Below, in pieces: positions 1-7,423 of a stretch of 64,000 bases of DNA (position 1 is its first letter; every line of letters starts with the position of its first letter). Source of the stretch: Jutongia huaianensis (GTDB taxonomy: Bacteria > Bacillota > Clostridia > Lachnospirales > Lachnospiraceae); assembly GCF_014384985.1 (NCBI RefSeq), contig NZ_JACRSX010000014.1:1-64000 (forward strand), in the 5' to 3' direction. The translations under genes and the position numbers were made by a program. Below the pieces are notes generated by a model. The model was given only the letters and a program-made list of their open reading frames with translations, was not told the origin of the DNA and made no database searches.

Positions 1-1
1 A

Positions 2-256
2 AAAAGATTTTTAGATGCAAAGTTGATTACACCATATAATTTTCAATGGTTATTGGAAAGGTTATATCCAATCGGTTTTACTTGTCCTCATTCTAGTTAT
101 TTAATTAATTTGAGGTATGTAACAGAGTTTAATATAAAAAAAGAATATATATGTGTGGATGGAAAAATGTTATCAGTATCAAGGGGAAAATTAGACGAGT
201 TTTCAAAAGATTTCACACAATATATTAATTTAAAATACAGGGAGAAACTAAAATGA
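2..256 (+). CDS. LytTR-family response regulator, C-terminal part (AgrA-like), partial
   Basis: Only the last 84 codons are in the window; the reading frame is open to the left edge, so the true start lies outside. The visible protein matches the end of a LytTR DNA-binding domain: a His-Ser-Ser-Tyr-Leu-Ile-Asn-Leu stretch, a short hairpin around VDGKMLSVSRG and a terminal helix. LytTR regulators of the AgrA type bind direct repeats near agr promoters when phosphorylated. The stop codon overlaps the start of the downstream kinase gene (ATGA), so the two are translationally coupled. The assignment to AgrA rests on the neighbouring agrC, agrD and agrB; the receiver domain is not visible. The stretch is AT-rich compared with the rest of the window. 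Confidence 0.8.
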   Translation, partial: KRFLDAKLITPYNFQWLLERLYPIGFTCPHSSYLINLRYVTEFNIKKEYICVDGKMLSVSRGKLDEFSKDFTQYINLKYREKLK

Positions 257-1569
257 CTTACATAGAAGTTTATAAAATATGTATAGTAATATCATGTATG
301 CTCGAAATTTATTTAGCATTTAACTTTTATAAAGCGTTTTATAAAATTCGATATTATTTTCAGTCAAAATATAAATTATATATTGGATATTTTATTATAG
401 TTTTAGTTAATGTTGCGATGAATCTGCGACAAAGTAATATTATAAATATATTTATTGCAGCTTTTTTATATCTGCTGATTGTTTTGGTGTTTTTTCATGG
501 GAAATTATGGGATAAAATAATTCATTGGTTGATGATTTTTTTTCTTGCTGCAAGTGCGGAAATGATTTTTTCATTATTGCAGAAGTTATCGGTTGATGTT
601 CCGGTAGATAAAGCTTTTGAAAATGAGTTTTCAATGATCAGTAGTATATTGACTATAAAAATTATTTATTTCTTGATGTTGTCAATAGTGAAAGAGTTTT
701 CTAAATACTCAACAGAAAAATTGGAAATCAAACTATTTATTCATTACATTATAGTACCTATCGCCAGCATAGGTATTATGTTTGCGATTCCGTATGTCAG
801 AGGAGAAAAAGTAAATTCTGGAATGGATATCCTTCTTATCTTCTTTTATATTCTATTACTTATTGGAAATGTTAGTTTGTTTTATGTGTTTAGCAAATAT
901 AGTAAAATAAAGGGATATCAAATGATGCAGGAAATTAGTAAGGTGAAGTATATGGAGGTGAAGAAACACTATGAAAGTATAGAAAGACTGGATCAAAAAT
1001 ATAAAGAAATAATTCATGATATGAATTATTATTTGAAACAGATATGGATATATACAGAAAGTAATGAGACAGAAAAAATTAAGGATGTTTTGTTGGAATT
1101 ACAGATTGAGTTTGCAAAAGGGAAGAAAGAGAGAATATGTGCCAACGATTTTTTGAATGCACTTTTGATAGAATTTAAAGAAAGATCGGCGAAAGAACAG
1201 GTAGATGTAGAGATATTTGTAGAAAATGGTTATAAGATTGAATTTTTAAAAGAAATGGAATTGACGGTTCTTTTAGGCAACTTATTTGATAATGCGTTAG
1301 AGGCCTCGAAATGTTGTAAAGTGAGAAAAGTGTATGTTACTATGTTTATGCAAAATCAAGGTCTGTTTTCTGTAATTAGAATTGAAAATACTTATGAAGG
1401 TGTACCTCATAAGAAAAATGGTTTATTGTTATCAACAAAAAAAGATATGGAAAAACCACATGGTATAGGTCTTCAAAATGTTAAAGCAATCATAGAAAAG
1501 CACAATGGATATATGCAACAGGAATATTCTGATGGGGTATTCGAGACGACAGTGATCTTCGGTCGATAA
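253..1569 (+). CDS. AgrC-like sensor histidine kinase
   Basis: This 438-residue membrane kinase is the probable receptor of the peptide made from the agrD gene downstream. Residues 1-215 hold about six hydrophobic segments, typical of the AgrC peptide-sensing domain. A coiled linker leads to an H-box with IHDMN (His about 255, the likely phosphorylation site). A GHKL ATPase domain follows: N-box NLFDNALEAS (Asn about 347) and G-box HGIGLQNV (about 403). The His-Asp-x-Asn type H-box is typical of the HPK10 (AgrC/ComD) class. The gene overlaps the response regulator gene by four bases. It ends 13 bp before a long inverted-repeat element that separates it from agrD. Function follows from the family; the ligand match is inferred. 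Confidence 0.88.
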   Translation: MTYIEVYKICIVISCMLEIYLAFNFYKAFYKIRYYFQSKYKLYIGYFIIVLVNVAMNLRQSNIINIFIAAFLYLLIVLVFFHGKLWDKIIHWLMIFFLAASAEMIFSLLQKLSVDVPVDKAFENEFSMISSILTIKIIYFLMLSIVKEFSKYSTEKLEIKLFIHYIIVPIASIGIMFAIPYVRGEKVNSGMDILLIFFYILLLIGNVSLFYVFSKYSKIKGYQMMQEISKVKYMEVKKHYESIERLDQKYKEIIHDMNYYLKQIWIYTESNETEKIKDVLLELQIEFAKGKKERICANDFLNALLIEFKERSAKEQVDVEIFVENGYKIEFLKEMELTVLLGNLFDNALEASKCCKVRKVYVTMFMQNQGLFSVIRIENTYEGVPHKKNGLLLSTKKDMEKPHGIGLQNVKAIIEKHNGYMQQEYSDGVFETTVIFGR

Positions 1570-1582
1570 TATAATATTACTG

Positions 1583-1819
1583 ACTCAAACTTCCCACACC
1601 AGAAAATAAATTGTGCCCAGACTGTTTCGGATGTGGCACGGTTTTCAATATGATTTTTGGCTCCCAAGAAGAATGCACCCGCAAGCCGTTAGTGACAAGG
1701 CAATTTCCAGACACAGCTTCGGGTATTCAGGCTCTTAAAAGCCAAAAATCATATTCAATACCCCGGAACATCCGAAACAGTCTGGGCATATTATAGTTCT
1801 TGGTGTGGGAAGTTTGAGT
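1583..1819. repeat. 237-bp inverted-repeat (MITE-like) element between agrC and agrD
   Basis: Two 79-bp arms (1583-1661 and 1741-1819) are near-perfect inverted repeats of each other, with roughly 65 of 79 positions pairing and no gap, around a 79-bp centre. The outermost 8 bp (ACTCAAAC/GTTTGAGT) pair exactly. TTACTG lies immediately outside the left arm and again at the right edge (overlapping the last arm base), which could be a target-site duplication. The end sequence CAAACTTCCCACACCAAGAA recurs at 7391-7410. This suggests a non-autonomous mobile element. Transcribed as RNA it would make a very long hairpin between agrC and agrD. No convincing gene is inside it. The parent transposase family is unknown. 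Confidence 0.75.
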
Positions 1820-1900
1820 TACTGATTTTATATGAAAAAATTAATAGAGTCGAATTGTTGGGCTTTGGTGATTAAAAAAGAACAAAAGATTCCTCTAAAA

Positions 1901-1924
1901 CAACAAAAAATTCTCCTTTTGTTG
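1901..1924. promoter_or_regulatory. 8-bp palindrome upstream of agrD
   Basis: CAACAAAA and TTTTGTTG flank an 8-base spacer. This is the only clear structure in the gap 1820-1981 between the inverted-repeat element and agrD. It could be a regulator site for the peptide gene or a weak hairpin; it is not followed by a T-run, so it is not a standard terminator. An AgrA-type direct-repeat site was not recognised with confidence. Confidence 0.3.
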
Positions 1925-1981
1925 CGTTTAATTATTGATTGTGTAACAATGATTAAAATATCTTAAGGGAGGTTTTATTAA

Positions 1982-2134
1982 ATGAAGCTCATTATGAAGA
2001 AAATAAGAAAAATAGGGATTTTAAATGGACTTGCGTTATTGACTGTGCTGGTAAATGCAAATCAAGCATGTGTTTGGTTTTATCACCAACCTGAGTTTCC
2101 TGAGAAAGCAGAAAAATTCAAGAAAAATTTATAA
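1982..2134 (+). CDS. AgrD-like cyclic (thio)lactone autoinducer pro-peptide
   Basis: This 50-codon gene encodes a quorum-sensing pro-peptide. It starts at an ATG behind a strong GGGAGG site. Residues 1-26 form a basic then hydrophobic amphipathic leader. A core follows with NQA-CVWFY, where Cys30 is the only cysteine. The tail HQPEFPEKAEKFKK has the P-x-x-P-E...K spacing of the AgrD recognition tail. By alignment with staphylococcal AgrD, AgrB would cut after Tyr34 and join it to Cys30, giving a five-membered ring CVWFY with an N-terminal tail of unknown length. It lies 8 bp before agrB and downstream of the kinase and regulator. Recognition is firm from layout and motifs; the exact mature peptide is inferred. 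Confidence 0.88.
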   Translation: MKLIMKKIRKIGILNGLALLTVLVNANQACVWFYHQPEFPEKAEKFKKNL

Positions 2135-2142
2135 TTGAATAT

Positions 2143-2740
2143 ATGATTGAAAGATGGATAAATGATATTGTGAATTATCAGATACATAATAAGAGGATTT
2201 CAGTATCCGATAGAGAAATTTATCAATACGGATATTACATATTGTTTGAAAAAATCATTGCTGTTATTTTAACAATATGCATTGCGGCATTAATGGATGC
2301 ATGGTGGGAAATCATGGGGTTTTGTATTAGTTTTATACCGTTGAGAGTGTACTCTGGGGGGGGGTCATGCGAAACGGTATGTAAACTGCATGTTACTTTC
2401 AAGTGGTTTGTTGGTCGGTGTTGTATTTTTGGTACGAGAGTCTATTTCAATTCATATAGACGGGCAATCATATATGGTAGCTTTAGAATTTATTATGTTT
2501 ATTGCTTTATTAGCTCTTTCACCGGTTGAAACGCAAACTCGTAAAATTGAGAAAAAAGAAAATAAATATTTTCGTATGATGGTTTGTAGAATATATGTTA
2601 TTCAAATATTCATAGAAATATTTTTTTTATTGTTTAAACTAAAAAAAATTCTTATAGCATTCATAATTGCACATGGAATTAGTTTGTTAAATGTTTTGAT
2701 AGAAATATTGAGAAAAAGATTAAAGAATGGATATACATAG
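2143..2740 (+). pseudogene. AgrB-like peptide-processing membrane protease, frame broken at a G9 tract
   Basis: AgrB is the membrane cysteine peptidase that trims AgrD and helps close its ring. The first 71 codons (2143-2355) give a typical AgrB start ending ...FIPLRVYS. Nine consecutive Gs at 2356-2364 then put the frame out. Reading eight Gs instead restores GGGHAKRYVNC, whose His and Cys are seven residues apart as in the AgrB catalytic pair (His77/Cys84 in Staphylococcus aureus). The frame then runs to a stop at 2738-2740 through several hydrophobic segments. The repaired protein would be 198 residues, normal for AgrB. As written, translation ends at 2529 without the catalytic pair. Phase variation, a true null mutation and a homopolymer sequencing error are all possible. 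Confidence 0.85.
2356..2364. repeat. Nine-G homopolymer at the agrB frame break
   Basis: Nine Gs in a row in a very AT-rich stretch, immediately before the codons for the AgrB catalytic His and Cys. Eight Gs would keep the gene in frame. Such tracts mutate by slipped-strand mispairing and are used as on/off switches in other bacteria. They are also a common place for sequencing errors. Confidence 0.9.
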
Positions 2741-2871
2741 TGGATGGAATGCTATTCAAGAATAATTAAAATTATCTGATTAGGAGCTTCCTGTATAACC
2801 CTCTAGCGTAGGGGAGTTGTCACCCACCTCCCAAGCTGATATGATAAGTATCAGAAGGACAGGTGATTGCT

Positions 2872-3378
2872 ATGAGTTATAACAAATATCCAAAGGAAAT
2901 GAAGGAAGCCATAATAGCAAGAATGCTTGAAGGCGATGAAACAGTAACAGACATCCAGCGAGATACAGGAGTAGGGATCAATACTCTGTACAGATGGAGA
3001 GATCAGGCTAAGCATCAAAAGGGCTTATCAGCAACAACAAAATATAAGAATGCAGATAAATGGAGCAGTCAGGATAAGTTCATGGTTGTTCTTGAAACTG
3101 CAAATTTAACAGAGATAGAGTTCTCGGAGTATTGCCGTGAAAAAGGTGTTTATCCGGAGCAGGTTAAAGAATGGAAAGAGGCTTGCATAAACGCAAATGA
3201 TAACGCAAGAGAAAAAAGCACAAAGGCAGGCAAAGAACTCCGTGCAGAACGGAAAGAAAAGGAGAAGTTAGAAAAAGAACTTGCAAGAAAAGAAAAGGCA
3301 TTGGCTGAAGCAGCCGCATTATTAGTGCTACGAAAAAAAGCAGATGCGATTTGGGGAACGGACGAAGAGGACGAATGA
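2872..3378 (+). CDS. IS3-like transposase OrfA
   Basis: This 168-residue protein is the DNA-binding half of an IS3-like transposase. Residues 1-50 hold a helix-turn-helix (TVTDIQRDTGVGINTLYRWR). A second HTH-like region covers about 60-105. Residues about 110-160 form a very charged coiled coil (KELRAERKEKEKLEKEL), as in the leucine-zipper region of IS3 OrfA proteins. The ATG at 2872 has AGGTGA five bases upstream; a GTG at 2863 is the alternative. The stop overlaps the OrfB start (ATGA). A run of seven As at 3333-3339 near its end could allow a -1 frameshift to make the OrfAB fusion. Confidence 0.85.
   Translation: MSYNKYPKEMKEAIIARMLEGDETVTDIQRDTGVGINTLYRWRDQAKHQKGLSATTKYKNADKWSSQDKFMVVLETANLTEIEFSEYCREKGVYPEQVKEWKEACINANDNAREKSTKAGKELRAERKEKEKLEKELARKEKALAEAAALLVLRKKADAIWGTDEEDE
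3333..3339 (+). other. Probable programmed -1 frameshift site (A7) in the IS3-like element
   Basis: In the OrfA frame the run reads A-AAA-AAA followed by GCA, a canonical X-XXY-YYZ slippery heptamer. Slipping back one base enters the OrfB frame with no stop codon before the OrfB start at 3375. IS3-family elements make their active OrfAB transposase by this mechanism. Whether slippage occurs here is inferred; no downstream pseudoknot was worked out. Confidence 0.6.
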
Positions 3379-4478
3379 TCAACGCTTCAGATCGCAGACA
3401 AGCAGTAGAGTTGATCAAAGAAGCAGTAGATTTAGGAGCAGCATTGTATAAAGCATGCGCAGAGCTTGGAATCAGTAAGCGAACATATAACCGCTGGAAG
3501 AATACAGACAGTGATTATATAGACAAACGCACGATATGTGCAAGACCAGAGCCGGCGAATAAGCTGACTAAGGAAGAAAGGCAGGAGATATTGGACATAT
3601 GCAATACAGAAGAGTTTGCATCAAAAACACCAAGTGAGATTGTTCCAATGCTTGCAGACAGAGGAAGCTATATAGCAAGTGAAAGTACATTTTACAAAGT
3701 GTTAAAGGAAGCAAAACAGTTGACTCACAGAGGACGGGAGCAGCGGAAACATAAGAGACCAATATCAACGCACAAAGCAACGAGAGCCAATCAGGTGTGG
3801 ATGTGGGATATCACATACTTAAACGGACCGATCAAAGGAATACATTATTATTTATATATGTTTTCTGATTTATACAGCAGGAAGATTGTTGGCTGGGAAG
3901 TTTGGGAAAGTGAAGATGCAAAGCATGCGAGTGAATTGGTGAAACGAATTTATCGGGATGAAAAGATATATATCAGAAATATGGAGAAAGAACCATTGGT
4001 GCTGCATTCTGATAATGGAAGTCCGATGAAGGGAACGACAATGTTGGAAACATTGTATGCACTGGGAATTACGCCATCGAAAAGTAGACCACGGGTAAGT
4101 AATGATAATCCATATGCAGAGAGTTTATTTAAGACATTAAAATATGTGCCGAATTTTCAACCGCAAGGATTTGCCACACTGACAGAAGCAAGATTGTGGG
4201 TAAAGCGATTTGTGGAATGGTACAATAACGAACATCGTCATAGTGGGATAAACTATGTGACACCATCACAGAGACATATGGGATTGGATCAGGAAGTTTT
4301 AAGGAAGCGAAAAGAGGTTTACGAAAAAGCAAAAGAAAGACATCCGGAAAGATGGGCAAAAGGAACCAGAGCCTGGAGTTTTTCAGAAGAAGAATGGCTA
4401 AATCCAAGACAAGAAGCAGAAACAAAAAAGAGGCGAAAGTCTCTTGAAATTAAAAGAAAGGAAAATCGGGTAGGGTGA
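3375..4478 (+). CDS. IS3-like transposase OrfB (DDE integrase core)
   Basis: This is the 367-residue catalytic half of the transposase. The N-terminus has an HTH-like region (GISKRTYNRWK) and a HTH_21-like segment (about 60-115). An rve integrase core follows. The DDE triad is visible: Asp in WMWDITYL, Asp in LHSDNGSPM, and Glu in NPYAESLFKTLK. The C-terminus (WYNNEHRHSGINYVTPSQRH) is typical of IS3 OrfB. The ATG at 3375 overlaps the OrfA stop and is preceded by AGAGG; the frame is also open upstream to the A7 slippery site. The protein looks full length, so the element may still be active. Confidence 0.9.
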   Translation: MINASDRRQAVELIKEAVDLGAALYKACAELGISKRTYNRWKNTDSDYIDKRTICARPEPANKLTKEERQEILDICNTEEFASKTPSEIVPMLADRGSYIASESTFYKVLKEAKQLTHRGREQRKHKRPISTHKATRANQVWMWDITYLNGPIKGIHYYLYMFSDLYSRKIVGWEVWESEDAKHASELVKRIYRDEKIYIRNMEKEPLVLHSDNGSPMKGTTMLETLYALGITPSKSRPRVSNDNPYAESLFKTLKYVPNFQPQGFATLTEARLWVKRFVEWYNNEHRHSGINYVTPSQRHMGLDQEVLRKRKEVYEKAKERHPERWAKGTRAWSFSEEEWLNPRQEAETKKRRKSLEIKRKENRVG

Positions 4479-4605
4479 CAACCACCCGAAAAAATTCCGA
4501 TTAGAAAAAAGGTGGGGATTGGGTAGGTTATCTGCTAATTAAAATAAAAACGTGTAATGGAGAACCATAGGTGGTTTGATAAGAAACAAAAGAGAGGTGA
4601 TTGAT

Positions 4606-4917
4606 TTGACGGCGGGTGAACGGATTATGATACTTCGTGGGGAAAGAGGATATACTAGAGAACAGTTGGCTGAACTTGCAGATATTTCTGAAAAATTTCT
4701 CTATGAGATTGAAATGGGGAAAAAGGGATTTTCAGCAACAACCTTAATGAACATATGTGATGCCTTAGAGGTAAGTTTGGATTATATTATGACTGGTTCA
4801 GGAGTAAGAAAATATGAGGACGAGATTGTGGCAACGTTAGAGAAATTTAAACCGCATACGTTGGAAATGATAAACCATTTATTAAAGATAGCATATGATC
4901 TTTCTAAGGGAGCATAG
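4606..4917 (+). CDS. Xre/Cro-family HTH transcriptional regulator
   Basis: A 103-residue protein with one HTH_3 domain (residues about 5-62: ERIMILRGERGYTREQLAELADISEKFLYEIEMG), followed by a short helical tail. The start is a TTG at 4606 six bases after GAGGTG; an upstream TTG at 4576 has no ribosome site. The protein probably acts as a dimeric repressor. Its targets are unknown. It lies just outside the insertion sequence and upstream of hisH, with an imperfect palindrome at 5065-5086 that could be its operator. It could be a chromosomal gene or the remnant of an integrated element. Confidence 0.82.
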   Translation: MTAGERIMILRGERGYTREQLAELADISEKFLYEIEMGKKGFSATTLMNICDALEVSLDYIMTGSGVRKYEDEIVATLEKFKPHTLEMINHLLKIAYDLSKGA

Positions 4918-5064
4918 TGAAAAAATGTATTACTATTCTTGTTTGCGGAAAATTACTGATGTTTTTTTATGTGTCGTTGACGAGTTACGTAGATGAAAAA
5001 GAAATTAATTATTTGGGGAATTTCTTGATATAGTGCGGAATTACCATATCGACAACCCTCCCCG

Positions 5065-5086
5065 TATGTGGTAAACTTTTACCATA
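5065..5086. promoter_or_regulatory. Imperfect palindrome upstream of hisH (possible operator)
   Basis: TATGTGGTAAA and TTTTACCATA form a near-symmetric site 33 bp before hisH. A further TTACCATA half-site occurs at 5041-5048. The spacing suits a dimeric repressor such as the Xre protein encoded upstream. It could also be a small hairpin in the hisH leader. The rest of the 201-bp gap 4918-5118 shows no gene. Confidence 0.35.
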
Positions 5087-5118
5087 CAAAACAACGACAA
5101 CAGAGGTGATATACAACA

Positions 5119-5724
5119 ATGATAGCTATAATAGACTATGATGCAGGTAATTTAAAGAGCGTGGAAAAGGCACTGGTTTCTCTGGGAGAGGATTGTATTG
5201 TAACAAGAGACGCGGAAACCATTCTGGGGGCTGACAAGGTGATCCTGCCGGGTGTCGGTGCATTTGGTGATGCCATGGAGAAGCTTCACCGGTTTGGACT
5301 GGTAGAGGTGATCCGGAAAGTGGCGGCAGCAGGCACACCGTTTTTGGGGATCTGTCTGGGACTGCAGCTTCTGTTCCGCAGCAGTGATGAGTCTCCGGGA
5401 GTGGAGGGCATAGGTCTTCTGGATGGAGAGATTGTATCCATTCCGCCCAAGGAAGGCTACAAGATTCCTCATATGGGATGGAATTCCATTGAGATCAAAG
5501 AGGGCGCCGGATTGTTCCGGGGCATCGAGAATCAGTCATATGTATATTTTGTTCATTCCTATTATCTCAAGGCGGACCATCCGGAGGATGTGGCGGCTAC
5601 CACGGATTATATTGTGCCGATTCATGCCTCTGTGGAGCACGGAAATGTATTTGCGTGTCAGTTTCATCCGGAAAAGAGCGGTGACGTGGGACTGCAGATC
5701 CTGAGAAATTTTTGTGATCTGTAG
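5119..5724 (+). CDS. hisH: Imidazole glycerol phosphate synthase, glutaminase subunit HisH
   Basis: HisH releases ammonia from glutamine and passes it to HisF, which makes imidazole glycerol phosphate and AICAR in histidine synthesis. The 201-residue protein is a class I glutamine amidotransferase. The triad is visible as Cys79 (GICLGLQLL), His183 and Glu185 (FHPEKSG), and the oxyanion region PGVGAFGD is present. It is followed 63 bp later by hisF. The other histidine genes are not in the window, so hisHF is separated from the rest of the pathway here. GC content is clearly higher than in the agr and IS region upstream, marking the return to core sequence. The start has an AGAGGTGA ribosome site. 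Confidence 0.96.
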   Translation: MIAIIDYDAGNLKSVEKALVSLGEDCIVTRDAETILGADKVILPGVGAFGDAMEKLHRFGLVEVIRKVAAAGTPFLGICLGLQLLFRSSDESPGVEGIGLLDGEIVSIPPKEGYKIPHMGWNSIEIKEGAGLFRGIENQSYVYFVHSYYLKADHPEDVAATTDYIVPIHASVEHGNVFACQFHPEKSGDVGLQILRNFCDL

Positions 5725-5787
5725 GCAGTATGACATCAAAGGAAATGACGTAGGATGCCATAGGCGTGGCATCAGAATGGAGGATAT

Positions 5788-6549
5788 ATGTTTACAAAGA
5801 GAGTAATCCCATGTCTGGATGTTCATGAGGGACGAGTGGTAAAAGGTGTAAATTTTGTGGATCTGAAGGATGCCGGAGATCCGGTAGAGGTTGGCGCAGC
5901 ATATGGTCGGGAAGGCGCAGATGAACTGGTATTTCTGGATATTACCGCTTCCTCGGATGCCAGAGCAACCAAGATTGATATGGTACGACGGGTGGCAGAG
6001 ACCGTTTTTATTCCGTTTACCGTGGGCGGAGGAATCCGTACAGTGGAGGATTTTAAGGTGATTCTCAGAGAGGGTGCGGATAAAGTATCGGTGAACACAG
6101 CAGCCATTATGAATCCGACGTTGATCTCGGAAGCGGCAATGAAGTTTGGCAGTCAGTGTGTGGTGGTTGCCATTGATGCAAAACGCCGGGAGGACGGAAG
6201 CGGATGGAATATATATAAAAACGGCGGCAGAGTCGATATGGGGATCGATGCGGTAGAATGGGCTATGAAGGCAGCTGAGCTTGGAGCGGGTGAGATCCTT
6301 TTGACAAGCATGGATTGTGATGGCACAAAGGCGGGATATGATAATGAACTGACCCGGATCATTTCGGATAATGTACCGATTCCGGTGATCGCCTCCGGTG
6401 GAGCCGGAAAGCTGGAGCATTTTAAGGATGCTTTTACCGAGGGACATGCAGAGGCAGTGCTTGCCGCATCATTATTTCACTATAAGGAGCTGACGATCCG
6501 TCAGGTGAAAGAATATCTCCGGGATGAGGGGATTTCCGTACGTCTGTAA
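5788..6549 (+). CDS. hisF: Imidazole glycerol phosphate synthase, cyclase subunit HisF
   Basis: HisF is the TIM-barrel partner of HisH. It turns PRFAR plus ammonia into imidazole glycerol phosphate and AICAR. The 253-residue length is normal. Catalytic Asp11 (PCLDVHEG) and Asp130 (AIDAKRR) are present, as are the phosphate-binding glycine motifs TVGGGIRT and IASGGAG. GGAGG lies just before the ATG. Immediately downstream is an unrelated uracil-DNA glycosylase gene, so hisHF appears to be a two-gene unit. No terminator hairpin was seen after it. Confidence 0.97.
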   Translation: MFTKRVIPCLDVHEGRVVKGVNFVDLKDAGDPVEVGAAYGREGADELVFLDITASSDARATKIDMVRRVAETVFIPFTVGGGIRTVEDFKVILREGADKVSVNTAAIMNPTLISEAAMKFGSQCVVVAIDAKRREDGSGWNIYKNGGRVDMGIDAVEWAMKAAELGAGEILLTSMDCDGTKAGYDNELTRIISDNVPIPVIASGGAGKLEHFKDAFTEGHAEAVLAASLFHYKELTIRQVKEYLRDEGISVRL

Positions 6550-6674
6550 TCCTATGGTGAAATCAACAAAGATAAACGAGATAAATGCCACAATAAATAA
6601 ATTTTTGCAAAAAGAAAGAGTTATTTATCAGACATTTGTAATAAGATTTCAAACATAGAAAAGAGGAACAGAGA

Positions 6675-7352
6675 ATGGCAATGATCACGAATGATTGGCT
6701 GGATGCGATCCGGGGAGAGTTTTCCAAGCCATACTACAGAGATTTATTTGATTTTGTGAAAGAGGAGTATAGCCGTGTTGTAGTTTATCCGCCGGCAGAT
6801 GATATTTTTAATGCATTTCATTTTACACCGTTATCAAAGGTTAAAGTCCTGATTTTGGGACAGGATCCTTATCATAATGTTCATCAGGCTCATGGATTGT
6901 CTTTTTCGGTACCGGAGGATCAAAAAGAGATTCCTCCTTCTCTGCAAAATATTTACAAAGAGCTTCATGACGATCTGGGATGCGACATTCCCAATAACGG
7001 TTATCTGAAGAAGTGGGCAGATCAGGGTGTTCTGTTGTTAAACACGGTTCTGACCGTGCGGGCACATCAGGCAGCTTCCCATCAGGGGAAAGGCTGGGAG
7101 CAGTTTACTGACGCTGTGATCCAGGCAGTCAATGCGCAGGACCGGCCGATTGTTTATATGCTCTGGGGCAGACCGGCACAAAGCAAGATCCCGATGCTGA
7201 CGAATCCAAAGCATCTGATCCTGAAGGCACCTCATCCAAGTCCGTTGTCGGCATATCGTGGTTTCTTTGGCTGTAAGCATTTCAGTCAGGCCAACGATTT
7301 TCTGAAGGCAAATGGAGTGGAGCCGATCGACTGGCAGATTGATAATGTGTAA
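6675..7352 (+). CDS. ung: Uracil-DNA glycosylase (family 1)
   Basis: This enzyme removes uracil from DNA at the start of base excision repair. The 225-residue protein has the family 1 water-activating motif GQDPYHN (Asp64, His68), the uracil-binding LLNTVLTV segment (Asn123), and the minor-groove loop HPSPLSAYRGFFG with catalytic His187. The start has AAGAGGAA upstream. It stands alone between hisF and a convergent DAHP synthase gene, with a shared bidirectional terminator downstream. Nothing unusual was seen in the protein. Confidence 0.97.
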   Translation: MAMITNDWLDAIRGEFSKPYYRDLFDFVKEEYSRVVVYPPADDIFNAFHFTPLSKVKVLILGQDPYHNVHQAHGLSFSVPEDQKEIPPSLQNIYKELHDDLGCDIPNNGYLKKWADQGVLLLNTVLTVRAHQAASHQGKGWEQFTDAVIQAVNAQDRPIVYMLWGRPAQSKIPMLTNPKHLILKAPHPSPLSAYRGFFGCKHFSQANDFLKANGVEPIDWQIDNV

Positions 7353-7385
7353 GATTGTGTATTATATGATTTCAAATATAATAAG

Positions 7386-7412
7386 TAACGCAAACTTCCC
7401 ACACCAAGAATT
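7386..7412. repeat. Solo copy of the inverted-repeat element end
   Basis: The 20 bases at 7391-7410 are identical to the end of the right arm of the element at 1583-1819 read on the opposite strand. The preceding AGTAAC is also shared with the right side of that copy. Only about 25 bp match, then the sequence diverges, so this is a remnant or a single end rather than a complete element. Confidence 0.65.
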
Positions 7413-7423
7413 AAACTCAACAG

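Larger units (their letters stand above)
2777..4541 (+). mobile_element. IS3-like insertion sequence (about 1.76 kb)
   Basis: Two overlapping transposase frames are bounded by imperfect terminal inverted repeats: TGATTAGGAG at 2777 and, read on the other strand from 4541, TAATTAGCAG. Further in, GTTGTCACCC (2816-2825) and the complementary GGGTGACAAC (4473-4482) also match between the ends. The outer limits are estimates; no target duplication was recognised. Gene order, the DDE motifs in the second frame and an A7 slippery run fit the IS3 family. It sits directly after the agr locus, suggesting an insertion-prone accessory region. Confidence 0.75.

Noticed and set aside
1611..1796. A 61-codon reading frame with two Cys pairs inside the inverted-repeat element
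   Set aside because: Both ends lie in the repeat arms, there is no ribosome site, and the start is not an ATG with family support. The Cys pairs come from the repeat sequence by chance.
1935..1964. A promoter-like pair (TTGATT, 18 bp, TATCTT) just before agrD
   Set aside because: The start site would fall at about 1971, inside the ribosome binding site of agrD, so it could not make a translatable message.
5536..6447. A 303-codon open frame on the minus strand
   Set aside because: It lies entirely opposite hisH and hisF and has no family similarity; it results from codon bias of the real genes.
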